Both the position numbers and the translations under genes were made by a program. A stretch of DNA of 30,113 bases from Anaerolineae bacterium (lineage in GTDB: Bacteria > Chloroflexota > Anaerolineae > JAFGEY01): positions 1 through 30,113 of the forward strand of contig JAFGJF010000202.1 of assembly GCA_016929205.1 (NCBI GenBank), in the 5' to 3' direction. The notes below the pieces were generated by a model that did no database searches, was not told the origin of the DNA, and saw only the letters and a program-made list of their open reading frames with translations. This document shows positions 8,480 through 16,612 of the stretch, piece by piece; within the stretch, counting starts at the first letter, position 1; each line of letters opens with the position of its first letter.

Positions 8480-9709
8480 ATGAATAGACACCACCTGGAA
8501 CCCGGATTGTTATCGATATTCCGCCTGTTTCTCGTCCTGCGCCTGCTGTTGGTGCTGCTGACAGTCGTTTTTTACTTTGCCTGGAGTACAACCACCTTTG
8601 AACTGTGGCAGCTTTGGGCTGCATTGCCCTTTTTTGCCGATATTCCGTTTTTGTTCCTGTTTCTCTCCTGGCCATGGGGCCGTCGCAAGCTGGGACGCCT
8701 CTACCTGCCCACGGCATTGTTTGTCTCCATGATCAGCCCGATTGTAGAGATGAGTTACGTTTTTCCCCTGTACGACATTGACATTTCTCTGGCATTTCTG
8801 CTCATGTTTTTACTTTTGCTCGTCCCATTGATCCTGACTGCATGGCAATACCCGCTTCGATATGTGGTGCTCTTTAGCCTCGGCACCTCGATGTTGGAAT
8901 TTGGCTTGCTCAGTGGCACTCCAGGGTTCGGGTCAATTGGATCAGGGTGGGCCATTGTCGCCTTGCTTGGACGCTCCAGCCTATCCATTTTCGTGGGTTA
9001 TATCGTGTCTCGCCTGGTGACCAAGCAACGCAGACAACGGCGCGCGCTCGCCGAGGCCAATCGTAAACTGGTAAAATACGCGCTGACGCTCGAGCAACTG
9101 GCCATCAGTCGGGAGCGAAACCGGCTGGCACGCGAGCTGCACGATACACTGGCCCACGCGCTCAGCGGCCTGGCCGTTCAACTGGAAGCGATCCTCACGG
9201 TGTGGAACCCAGATGAGCCCAGGGCCAGATCAATGCTGGAGCGAGCCCTCTCTATCACCCGGATCGGCCTGGACGAAACACGTCGCGCCCTGCAGGCGCT
9301 GCGCGCCACACCGCTTGAAGATATGGGGCTGATTTTGTCCATTCACAGTTTGGCAGCAGGTGTCGCCGCACGCAATGCACTTGCCCTGAAACTTGATTTA
9401 CCTGAATCGATCCCGCATCTCTCTCCCGAAGTTGAACAATGCTATTACCGTACCGCACAAGAAGCACTGGAGAACGTTTCCCGACATGCCAATGCCGATC
9501 ACGTATCGGTGCTGCTCAAACAAATCACTGACAGGCTGGTCTTGGAAATATCGGATGACGGCCTGGGATTCGAAGGCACCGAGGACGCTTCAAAAGATCA
9601 ATTTGGCATCAAAGGAATGCAGGAACGTGCCGATCTAATTGGAGGCACATTGCAAGTCGAAAGCAGCGCGGGGCAGGGAACAACAGTCCGCCTCTATGTG
9701 GAGATATAG
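8480..9709 (+). CDS. Membrane sensor histidine kinase, HisKA_3 family (LiaS/NarX-like)
   Basis: A 409-residue protein. Residues about 12-180 contain five or six hydrophobic membrane segments with short loops and no large extracellular sensor, so it may sense the membrane itself or a partner transporter. A short coiled coil (about 181-212) leads into the HisKA_3 dimerisation helix with LARELHDTLAHALSG; His221 is the phospho-acceptor. The HATPase domain has its N-box around AQEALENVSRHA (Asn332), G1 box ISDDGLGFEG (357-366) and G2 region FGIKGMQERADLIGG. Its stop is three bases before the response regulator start, so the two form an operon. It is transcribed divergently from the ABC exporter at 2472-8208, the arrangement expected of a Lia/Vra-like envelope-stress or drug-response pair controlling its exporter; that link is inference from position. 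Confidence 0.92.
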   Translation: MNRHHLEPGLLSIFRLFLVLRLLLVLLTVVFYFAWSTTTFELWQLWAALPFFADIPFLFLFLSWPWGRRKLGRLYLPTALFVSMISPIVEMSYVFPLYDIDISLAFLLMFLLLLVPLILTAWQYPLRYVVLFSLGTSMLEFGLLSGTPGFGSIGSGWAIVALLGRSSLSIFVGYIVSRLVTKQRRQRRALAEANRKLVKYALTLEQLAISRERNRLARELHDTLAHALSGLAVQLEAILTVWNPDEPRARSMLERALSITRIGLDETRRALQALRATPLEDMGLILSIHSLAAGVAARNALALKLDLPESIPHLSPEVEQCYYRTAQEALENVSRHANADHVSVLLKQITDRLVLEISDDGLGFEGTEDASKDQFGIKGMQERADLIGGTLQVESSAGQGTTVRLYVEI

Positions 9710-9712
9710 GTT

Positions 9713-10369
9713 ATGATTCGCGTTTTGATCTGTGACGATCAGTGGATCGTCTGCGAGGGATTGGAGGCCATTCTGTCGTCCGATCCGGACATCCAGGTCG
9801 TAGGAACCGCAAACAACGGCCATCAAGCACTGGAAAAAATTCCCAATGCACAACCGGACGTAATCTTGATGGATCTGAAAATGCCGGGTATGAACGGCAT
9901 CCAGGCTACACAACAGATCAACGTCCAATATCCACAGATCAAAGTACTGGTGCTCACCACCTATAACGAAGATGAATGGATCCTGGACGCGATTCGCAGC
10001 GGGGCAGCCGGCTACTTACTCAAGGGAACGCCTCGCGAATCGTTGATCGAGGCTATCAAGGGAACCGCACAAGGACACACGCACGTGGACCCGGCCATCG
10101 CTGGCAAGTTGTTCGACCAGATCGCGCAACGCAGCGCGCCTCCGGCGGATACGTCTATTTTGCAGGCGCTCAGTGAACGCGAATTAGAGGTTTTGCGTCT
10201 GCTTGCGCGTGGTCTAAGCAATGCCGAAATCGCGGACCAGCTGTACCTTTCACAGGGCACGGTGCGCAACTATGTCAGCGCCATCCTGGCCAAGCTGGAC
10301 GTCGCCGACCGCACACAGGCCGCCGTGCTGGCGCTGCGATATGGGTTGGTCGACCTGAGTGAGCTTTGA
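9713..10369 (+). CDS. Response regulator, NarL/LuxR family
   Basis: A 218-residue protein. The receiver domain (1-120) has acidic residues Asp8/Asp9, phospho-acceptor Asp54 in VILMDLKMPGMNG, Thr82/Thr83 and Lys104 (GYLLKG). A GerE/LuxR helix-turn-helix covers about 150-210, with LSERELEVLRLLARGLSNAEIA and QGTVRNYVSAILAKLDV. It is the cognate partner of the kinase ending three bases earlier. The likely target is the exporter operon read the other way, perhaps through the palindrome at 8408-8421, but no site has been shown. Nothing follows on this strand for 230 bases and no clear terminator is visible. Confidence 0.94.
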   Translation: MIRVLICDDQWIVCEGLEAILSSDPDIQVVGTANNGHQALEKIPNAQPDVILMDLKMPGMNGIQATQQINVQYPQIKVLVLTTYNEDEWILDAIRSGAAGYLLKGTPRESLIEAIKGTAQGHTHVDPAIAGKLFDQIAQRSAPPADTSILQALSERELEVLRLLARGLSNAEIADQLYLSQGTVRNYVSAILAKLDVADRTQAAVLALRYGLVDLSEL

Positions 10370-10599
10370 TTCACTACGAATGATACGTGATGGACGAGAC
10401 CAGGCGCGCATCCAACACGCACTCTCAACTCGGGCACTCTATGACGCGTTGCCGTATCCAATGATCGACACAACACACTTGACGGTTCAACAAACGACAG
10501 ATCGTATCATAGAGATCGTACAGAGGACATAAACAGCCGAGATCCGTTTTGGTCCTCCCTCTTACAACAAAAAAGACTTCTCTAGCACAATATAGTACC
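10370..10599. other. Convergent intergenic region with no recognised element
   Basis: This 230-base gap separates the response regulator from the convergently transcribed xylanase gene. I see no hairpin with a T-tract on either strand and no convincing gene. A short direct repeat of GATCGTA occurs near 10500-10525. How either message ends is not evident. Confidence 0.4.
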
Positions 10600-12378
10600 C
10601 TAGCGTCCAAGTGCACTCTGTAGAGCGTGGTACGCCGGCTTGGGCTGGTACGTTTCGTCAAAGGGCAATGCGGCCTCAAACCCCTCAAAAAAGCCCGGCA
10701 CCCACGAGTAGCGATCGGTAAAACCCCAGGTGACAAAGGCCGTGCATTTTTCTGCCATCAGGCACGTATCGAGCACGTCACGATAAACCTGCGCTTGTTG
10801 GGCCAGCTTGACCTCTGTTGGCTCGCCAAGAATGCGCACGTCCAACTCGGTAATGTGCACCTCGAGGCCCAGCGCGTTCAGCCGGCCAATATTTTCCTGC
10901 ACATCCGCCCAGTCCGGCGGCTTGTGTGAAATGATGTGCATCTGCAGCCCCACGCCGTGTACGGGTACGCCTCGCTCCAGCATGCCTTTGACCAGTTCAT
11001 AGACCGCGTCCGATTTGCGGCTCATACCCTCTGCGCTATAGTCGTTGTAGAACAGCAGCGCATCCGGGTCGGCCTGATGTGCGAACTGAAAGGCCAGATC
11101 AAGATATTCCGGACCAATCGCCTTGTGCCAGAGCGTCGAACGCAGTGATGCGGACTGATCGGCAATCGCCTCATTGACCACGTCCCACACCTGCACGCGC
11201 CCTTTGTAGCGGCCAACGACGGTCGAGATGTGATCGCCCATCACCGTGAGCAGCGTTTCGCGAGTCCAGTCGCCCTGCTCGATCCACTGCGGCACCTGTT
11301 GGTGCCAGATCAAGGCGTGACCGCGCACCTGCATATCGTGCTGTTCTGCAAAGGCGACAATATCATCCGCATCCTGGAAAGCATAGCGGTCAGGCTGGGG
11401 ATGGATGGGGCCGAATTTCATGGCATTTTCGGTGGTGAGCATATTGAATTCGTGCGCCAGGGCCTCGGCATAGGCCGTTTCACAACGCAGCGGCCCAGAA
11501 GCTACGGCAGCTCCGATCTTGAGCCCGCGCGCATCAGCCAGCTCGCGCAAAGACGGCGTTGTGGGAGCGTAAATCAGCGCCCCGCCAGGCGTTACAACTC
11601 GAACCATTGATTCCTTGTCTTTCTGCGTTTCAACCCCAATCTCCTCGATGATCGTTTTGCCCCCCGGAGGAATGTTGGCGCCGAGGTAGACGCGATTATC
11701 GGGGAACATATCCCACTTGTCGTCCAAGCGACCAACTTGAGAGCCATTCACCCAAATCAGCAGTTGATCGCCTTGCTTACGAAACTGGATTTGCGCCTCG
11801 TTTGATGTCCCGGCAGCAGCGAACGAGGTCGAAAAAGCAGGGCTGTCCTTGCTGCCGTCCCAAACGACGAGACCAAGCTGCCCGCCGCCCAGGCTCAGAT
11901 CCAGCCGCTTGATTCCCTTCCACCACGCTCCTTGGGGCAGCGCGCCAACGAGGGTAAACGCGCCCCACTCACCTTCCAGCACATGCAGCGTGGCCGCGAC
12001 GCCAAAGTCATCCTCGAATTCGATCACCGGTCCCCGTTCGTGAACCACGGTGAGATAATCACCACCGGCCTCCAGTCTCAGCCCGCCGTCCACCACCTCG
12101 ACGCCGCCCACGCAAGCCCAAGATGGATCTTGGGCCAGATTGGCTGGAGGCTGCAAGTCCATCCACTCGACCTGGATCATGGCCGCCTCCGGCTGAGAGG
12201 TAGCAGTAGGACCGAGGGTGGCCGTCGCCACAGACGTCGGTGCCAGACTAGGCGTCTCGGTTGCCTGAAGAACGGCGACGTTGGATGAGGCCGCCGGTTG
12301 GCACGCAGCCAGCAGCAGGCACAGACATAACATCACTATTGCGAACCATCGCCCAGTGTGCATATCGCAATTCAACAT
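10600..12378 (-). CDS. GH10 endo-1,4-beta-xylanase-like lipoprotein with N-terminal accessory domain
   Basis: A 592-residue secreted protein. A signal peptide ends in lipobox LLAAC (Cys26), followed by a Thr/Pro/Ser-rich linker (about 35-65). Residues about 70-255 form an all-beta domain resembling LamG/concanavalin-like carbohydrate-binding modules. The GH10 barrel covers about 265-590. Seen: GHALIWHQQVPQWI, the acid/base motif VWDVVNEAI with Glu403, nucleophile motif HITELDVR with Glu511, and WGFTDRYSWVPGFF near the end. Family knowledge: GH10 enzymes cleave xylan or related beta-glycans with retention. The N-terminal domain probably binds polysaccharide. AGGGG lies seven bases before ATG 12378. 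It is the last gene of a minus-strand group beginning at 16332. Whether the substrate is xylan, arabinoxylan or something else cannot be read here. Confidence 0.92.
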   Translation of the reverse strand: MLNCDMHTGRWFAIVMLCLCLLLAACQPAASSNVAVLQATETPSLAPTSVATATLGPTATSQPEAAMIQVEWMDLQPPANLAQDPSWACVGGVEVVDGGLRLEAGGDYLTVVHERGPVIEFEDDFGVAATLHVLEGEWGAFTLVGALPQGAWWKGIKRLDLSLGGGQLGLVVWDGSKDSPAFSTSFAAAGTSNEAQIQFRKQGDQLLIWVNGSQVGRLDDKWDMFPDNRVYLGANIPPGGKTIIEEIGVETQKDKESMVRVVTPGGALIYAPTTPSLRELADARGLKIGAAVASGPLRCETAYAEALAHEFNMLTTENAMKFGPIHPQPDRYAFQDADDIVAFAEQHDMQVRGHALIWHQQVPQWIEQGDWTRETLLTVMGDHISTVVGRYKGRVQVWDVVNEAIADQSASLRSTLWHKAIGPEYLDLAFQFAHQADPDALLFYNDYSAEGMSRKSDAVYELVKGMLERGVPVHGVGLQMHIISHKPPDWADVQENIGRLNALGLEVHITELDVRILGEPTEVKLAQQAQVYRDVLDTCLMAEKCTAFVTWGFTDRYSWVPGFFEGFEAALPFDETYQPKPAYHALQSALGR

Positions 12379-12445
12379 TCTTTACCCCTTTTCCATAGCA
12401 CTCGGCTGAGCTGAGCAAGCCGCCGTCCATCCATCGCACAACAAA

Positions 12446-13348
12446 CTAACTCCCTTGTACGAGGTCAAAGAACCCGGACTGATCCAATGCATCGCGCAGA
12501 GCCGCCACCTCTTCTTCGCTCAGTCGCCGGAACGGGCGGCGGCAGTAACCGCAGTCAAAGCCGGCCATACGCATCATCTCTTTTAGCGCTGGCATGCCGC
12601 CGTGCGTCGTCCACACATCAATCACCCGGTTGGCCTGGGACTGGAGGCGGCGCGCCTCGTCCACGTCGCCGGCCCGAAAGGCATCGTACAGCTTGACGTA
12701 ATGCCGAGCCAACACGTTGTAGGTGGAACCGATGGCGCCATCCACGCCGACAGTGAGCATGGGCGCAAAAAGCTGGTCGGGGCCGCTGAACACATTGAGC
12801 GCACCCTTGGCCCGCGCCAGGATCTGCTCCAAGAGATACATATCAAACGAGGTATATTTGAATCCGCACACATGCTCAATCTGGCACAGTTCCCACATCT
12901 GGTCTGCGTTTACAGTTACACCGGTTGAACCGGGGATATAGTAGAGGAACAGCGGCAGCGATGAGGCCCCAGCAATCTGTTCGTAATGCTCTTTGATCGC
13001 CTGAAACCCCACATTATAGTAGAAAGGCGGGATCGCTGCCACGGCATCGGCACCGACCTCTTGCGCATGCGCAGCCAGCACCACCGCGTCGGCAGTGGCC
13101 GTCGCGCCGACATGGACGATGACCGGCACGCGACCATTGACGTGCCTGACCGCCGTTTCGACCATTGTCTTGCGTTCCTGGAGCGGCAGCAAAATGCCTT
13201 CGCCGGTGCCGCCACAGAGATAAAACCCACCCACCCCGGCGTCAATCAGATGATCGAGCAAACGACGGGTCACCTCGACATTGATCCGATCACCGTCTGG
13301 TGTGAGCGGCGTAACCAACGCCGGCCAAACCCCTGTAAAACGATCCAT
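12446..13348 (-). CDS. Dihydrodipicolinate synthase / N-acetylneuraminate lyase family aldolase
   Basis: A 300-residue class I aldolase, the normal length for the DapA/NanA family. Seen: the pyruvate-carboxylate loop GGTGEG (46-51, family GSTGE/GTTGE), catalytic Tyr136 before the IP pair of YYIPGSTGV, and Schiff-base Lys164 in GFKYTS. The late motif VDGAIGSTYN is typical of N-acetylneuraminate lyases rather than DapA. This suggests it cleaves or forms a sugar-acid with pyruvate as one product; sialic acid is one possibility, but the family is broad. AAGGTGG precedes ATG 13348. It lies 67 bases upstream of the GH10 gene and 59 downstream of the FG-GAP gene, so a role in sugar catabolism is reasonable. 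No sialidase or sialic-acid transporter is present here. Confidence 0.9.
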   Translation of the reverse strand: MDRFTGVWPALVTPLTPDGDRINVEVTRRLLDHLIDAGVGGFYLCGGTGEGILLPLQERKTMVETAVRHVNGRVPVIVHVGATATADAVVLAAHAQEVGADAVAAIPPFYYNVGFQAIKEHYEQIAGASSLPLFLYYIPGSTGVTVNADQMWELCQIEHVCGFKYTSFDMYLLEQILARAKGALNVFSGPDQLFAPMLTVGVDGAIGSTYNVLARHYVKLYDAFRAGDVDEARRLQSQANRVIDVWTTHGGMPALKEMMRMAGFDCGYCRRPFRRLSEEEVAALRDALDQSGFFDLVQGS

Positions 13349-13407
13349 TTATTCCACCTTTCCGTGATTTTCAGCGTTATGCGACATTTATCATCCTCTG
13401 TGTAAAG

Positions 13408-15405
13408 CTAAGGCGCATAATTGCGGACCACACATGGCATATAAGTACCATAGCCGTTGGCAATGACCGCGCTTTGGCGCTGAATCACGTTGCCCCGACC
13501 ATCATCGATCAGCGCCGTATTGACAATCATTTGCGGATCGGTAATCTCCTGGTCGACCTCACACCCAAAGGTGATCGTCACCGGCAAAGCCGCAGATACA
13601 ATTCCCGTCCAGGTGATGACATCCCCCGCCCAACCATAACTTCCAGATGAAGCCGTCAGGTTATTGAGATAATGGATTTGAGAAGGCAGCGTATCTGTGA
13701 CCTGAACGTCATATAAAATAGGCCCAGAATTGCGCAGGACGATGGTCGTCGTCAAAAGATCGCCGGCTCCAGGCAAAAGAGGCTGCATCCGGTAACTTGA
13801 TCCTTCCAGGTTGCCGTACAACAACGAACCACTACGGTAATAGTTTCCCCTGCCCGTTCCCCACAGAATGCGGGCCTGCGATGTGCCGGGCAGCTCGTAA
13901 GCCACAACCCCCGAGTGCGCGGTGTTCAACGCCACTTCCAGGTTGGCATCGGCGTCAATGTTAGCCACCGTGGGGGCAGCCAATGCCCCATTCCAGGCCG
14001 CACCTACCGGGCCGGGCAGATCAAACTCCTCCAAGAGCGTTCCCTGGTAACTCAAAATGTGCAGTTTGCCGGTGACCCCGCTCGTCTTTTGCGTCCACGA
14101 ACTGACGATAACCTCGGCATAACCATTGTTGTCCAGGTCCACCACCACAGGCTCAGACCCAAATCGGTAAAAGCCATCGCCGGGATCGTAAATCGAGTAG
14201 GGCCACTCGTGATGTTCTGTCTTGTCCAGCCAGAACGCATGAACGCGCCCGTCATAGGAAGAAAACAAGATCTCTTGTTCGCCGTCGCCGTCGAGGTCTG
14301 CAACGGCCGGGTTGGGCTGGTTGTTCTCGATAATGCCATAATTCTCGGTCAGCGGCGCGCCGGTGTCCCGAGGCACGCTCCGCCAATCATTTCCGTCCGA
14401 GTTGAAGCGACTGCGATCAGCGTTAAAAATGTACACCCCATTATACTTGCCGGGAGGATGTCCAACGCTGCAATCGTAGACGTTGCCTATCGCGACGACT
14501 TCCATCGCGCCATCACCGTTCACGTCGGCAATGACGGCCGCACCCGATGCAAAATTGGTGCGATAGCGTTCGTCACGTTCGTCATCAACATCGCAACTTC
14601 CCCAGCCGCGCAACTCGATGTCCAGGCTCTCCCACACGCCGACCTTGCCCCACCCTTTGCCATTGTACATCGTGTGAGCAGCAATCTGAACACCATTCGC
14701 CTCGTAGGCGCAGATGTAATGGACATCTGAAGGGACAATAACTTGGCCACCGCCTTTGCCGTTCAGGTCGCCGATCGCAGCGCTGTCATTATACACACCG
14801 GCCGCATAACCACTGTCATTGGCCAACTGCGGCCAGCCTGAACGAAGCTTGCCGTCGTGCTCGTAGACCCAGGTATTGATCTTGCTGCCCCACGCGCCAT
14901 TGACAACAATTTCCAGCGTACCATCGTCATCCAGGTCGTATACACCAAGCCCGCGCAGTTCAGTTGAAGCAGGGCTTTGATACCAAACGATACGACCCGC
15001 GTGATCGATGACACGGACATACCCATCATTATCGTGCGTGTCGAGGTCCACAGTGACGATCTCCAAGTCACCATCGGCATCAATATCAGCCACAACAACA
15101 CCAGGCCAAATGCGCCCGCCAGATGAGGGAACCTGCCACTGCACCGACCCATCCTCGCCATTCAAAGCCCACAGCGTATAAGCCGCAGCAATCACTTCCA
15201 TCGTTCCATCGCCATCCAGATCGGCAATGGCAGGAGAAGAATACCATCCCGTTTCACACCCCGACGTACATCCACCATATGCCCAGTCAAACGCCCGCGT
15301 CTGAACAGAGCGGGGAAGGGAAACGACATCAGACCGGCAAATCAAAAGATTACTGCTCGATGCAACAAAAACCAAAAATAGAACCCACCAAACCTGGCGC
15401 TTCAT
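13408..15405 (-). CDS. Secreted FG-GAP/VCBS beta-propeller protein with C-terminal DUF11-like domain
   Basis: A 665-residue protein with a Sec signal peptide (1 to about 25). About eight Ca-binding loops of the form D-x-D-x-(D/N)-G followed by EVI/EIV lie near residues 62, 107, 157, 212, 293, 370, 423 and 483, as in integrin-like beta-propellers. Residues about 535-650 resemble a DUF11/conserved-repeat domain (LPGAGDLLTTTIVLRNSG). The C-terminus reads TYMPCVVRNYAP, close to the Y-L-P-x-V-x-(K/R)-N tail I associate with many Chloroflexota secreted proteins. It may bind polysaccharide or surfaces; no catalytic motif is seen. AGGAGG lies eight bases before ATG 15405. It follows the isoaspartyl peptidase gene by 33 bases. 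Confidence 0.88.
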   Translation of the reverse strand: MKRQVWWVLFLVFVASSSNLLICRSDVVSLPRSVQTRAFDWAYGGCTSGCETGWYSSPAIADLDGDGTMEVIAAAYTLWALNGEDGSVQWQVPSSGGRIWPGVVVADIDADGDLEIVTVDLDTHDNDGYVRVIDHAGRIVWYQSPASTELRGLGVYDLDDDGTLEIVVNGAWGSKINTWVYEHDGKLRSGWPQLANDSGYAAGVYNDSAAIGDLNGKGGGQVIVPSDVHYICAYEANGVQIAAHTMYNGKGWGKVGVWESLDIELRGWGSCDVDDERDERYRTNFASGAAVIADVNGDGAMEVVAIGNVYDCSVGHPPGKYNGVYIFNADRSRFNSDGNDWRSVPRDTGAPLTENYGIIENNQPNPAVADLDGDGEQEILFSSYDGRVHAFWLDKTEHHEWPYSIYDPGDGFYRFGSEPVVVDLDNNGYAEVIVSSWTQKTSGVTGKLHILSYQGTLLEEFDLPGPVGAAWNGALAAPTVANIDADANLEVALNTAHSGVVAYELPGTSQARILWGTGRGNYYRSGSLLYGNLEGSSYRMQPLLPGAGDLLTTTIVLRNSGPILYDVQVTDTLPSQIHYLNNLTASSGSYGWAGDVITWTGIVSAALPVTITFGCEVDQEITDPQMIVNTALIDDGRGNVIQRQSAVIANGYGTYMPCVVRNYAP

Positions 15406-15438
15406 TGCGTTCCCCTCCTGTTTGGAATTCGTGCATAC

Positions 15439-16332
15439 CTAGACACTCACTACTGGCTGCTCAAACTCTTCTTGCATATAAGCAAAGGCCATACGCGGCG
15501 TATTAGACGCGTACCCGACCCGTCCATAGCGATCGAGGACAATGATCCCTCCCAGCCCATTTACTTTGGCCTCCAGGCGCGATATTCCCCAGTGCGCGGC
15601 CGTCATTGCGTCGTCAAGCTCGAGGCGGTCGATCGTCGTCTTGGCCAGCACGACGCGCATGATGCCTTCGCCCCAACCGGTGCAGGATGCACCGCCCAAC
15701 ACGCTGTCGGCATAATAGCCACTCCCCACCAGCGGTGAGTCACCAACACGACCCGGCAGCTTGTGCGGCGTCCCGCCAGTCGATGTCCCGGCAGCAATGT
15801 TCCCCTGAACGTCCAAGGCGACGGCGCCCACTGTGTCTCGCGCGTTGGTAAATGCCTGCCGGACGTGAAACCCAGCATTGGCAGCATTGGCAGCCCAACG
15901 ATCCAATTCCCTGGGAATGACCAACAGCGCCGACGGACAGCGCTCGACCTGGTGTTTTTGCGCAAAACGTTCTGCGCCCTGCCCGACCAACAATACGTGC
16001 TCGCTCTCCATTACTTTGCGGGCCAACGTGATTGGATGGCGAATCCGCTGTACAGCAGCGACACTGCCCACGGCCAGTGTCGTGCCATCCATCAACCCGG
16101 CATCCAGCTCGACTTCCCCCTCGGCATTGAGAAACGCGCCAACGCCGGCATCCAGCGCGGGATCGTCCTCCATCACTAGAATAGCACACTCGACAGCATC
16201 CAGCGCCGTTCCACCGAACTGCAACACGCGCCACCCGGCTTGTATCGCAGCTAAACAGGCTGTGCGATGTGCCTCAACCAATTCGTCCGGGATATCCCAG
16301 GCGCCACCATGAACGATCAGAGCTTTTCTCAT
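15439..16332 (-). CDS. Isoaspartyl peptidase / L-asparaginase (Ntn-hydrolase, plant type)
   Basis: A 297-residue protein starting at ATG 16332, with AAAGG five bases upstream. A longer frame reaches 16494, but the promoter lies inside that extension and the family begins at KALIVHGGAWDIP, so the short start is chosen. Seen: the cleavage and nucleophile site RDTVGAVALD with Thr167, and the substrate loop TSTGG...KLPGRVGDSPLVGSG. Family knowledge: the precursor cuts itself before this Thr into alpha and beta chains, then hydrolyses isoaspartyl dipeptides and asparagine. It is cytoplasmic and first in a minus-strand group with a strong promoter at 16391-16419. Its link to the carbohydrate genes downstream is unclear. 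Confidence 0.93.
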   Translation of the reverse strand: MRKALIVHGGAWDIPDELVEAHRTACLAAIQAGWRVLQFGGTALDAVECAILVMEDDPALDAGVGAFLNAEGEVELDAGLMDGTTLAVGSVAAVQRIRHPITLARKVMESEHVLLVGQGAERFAQKHQVERCPSALLVIPRELDRWAANAANAGFHVRQAFTNARDTVGAVALDVQGNIAAGTSTGGTPHKLPGRVGDSPLVGSGYYADSVLGGASCTGWGEGIMRVVLAKTTIDRLELDDAMTAAHWGISRLEAKVNGLGGIIVLDRYGRVGYASNTPRMAFAYMQEEFEQPVVSV

Positions 16333-16390
16333 TTTGGCCTTTACAAACGTGCAAATCATCATACTGAATGACATCCCAATCAGACCATTT

Positions 16391-16419
16391 ATGATAGCAC
16401 AAGAACAACCCTCCGTCAA
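16391..16419 (-). promoter_or_regulatory. Strong promoter for the isoaspartyl peptidase - GH10 gene group
   Basis: On the minus strand TTGACG (16419-16414), 17 bases, then TATCAT (16396-16391) with a TGC extension. Transcription would start near 16384, about 50 bases before ATG 16332. Confidence 0.65.
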
Positions 16420-16447
16420 TTCAGAACAACCATCCCTCATATCTGCG

Positions 16448-16476
16448 TTTGCGCTGGATAGTGTTTCGGGTATAAT
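16448..16476 (+). promoter_or_regulatory. Upstream promoter (P1) of the LCP gene
   Basis: TTTGCG (16448-16453), 17 bases, then TATAAT (16471-16476). The -10 is perfect and the -35 weak. It lies 57 bases upstream of a second promoter of the same design. Confidence 0.45.
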
Positions 16477-16504
16477 CAACACTGGCAGGCTCAAGATTTT
16501 TGTA

Positions 16505-16533
16505 TTTGCGTTTACAAGAATCCATGCTATAAT
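16505..16533 (+). promoter_or_regulatory. Downstream promoter (P2) of the LCP gene
   Basis: TTTGCG (16505-16510), 17 bases, then TATAAT (16528-16533) with extension TGCTATAAT. The expected start near 16540 gives a leader of about 73 bases. Both tandem promoters may also feed the hydrogenase cluster, since the LCP gene is only 33 bases from the next gene and no terminator intervenes. Confidence 0.55.
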
Positions 16534-16612
16534 TTGCCCGTTTGTCCGAGAGCAAGCACATCGATGTTGTTTTCACCATTTACTTGCCCGCGGAAACGTT
16601 GAGGAGATGAGG

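Noticed and set aside
10370..10599. Bidirectional terminator between response regulator and xylanase genes
   Set aside because: Only short stems (such as AGTGA/TCACT at the end of the regulator gene) were found, none with a T-tract.
16334..16612. N-terminal extension of the LCP protein by 93 residues
   Set aside because: It runs across two predicted promoters and the translation does not resemble LCP proteins; ATG 16613 has a proper Shine-Dalgarno.
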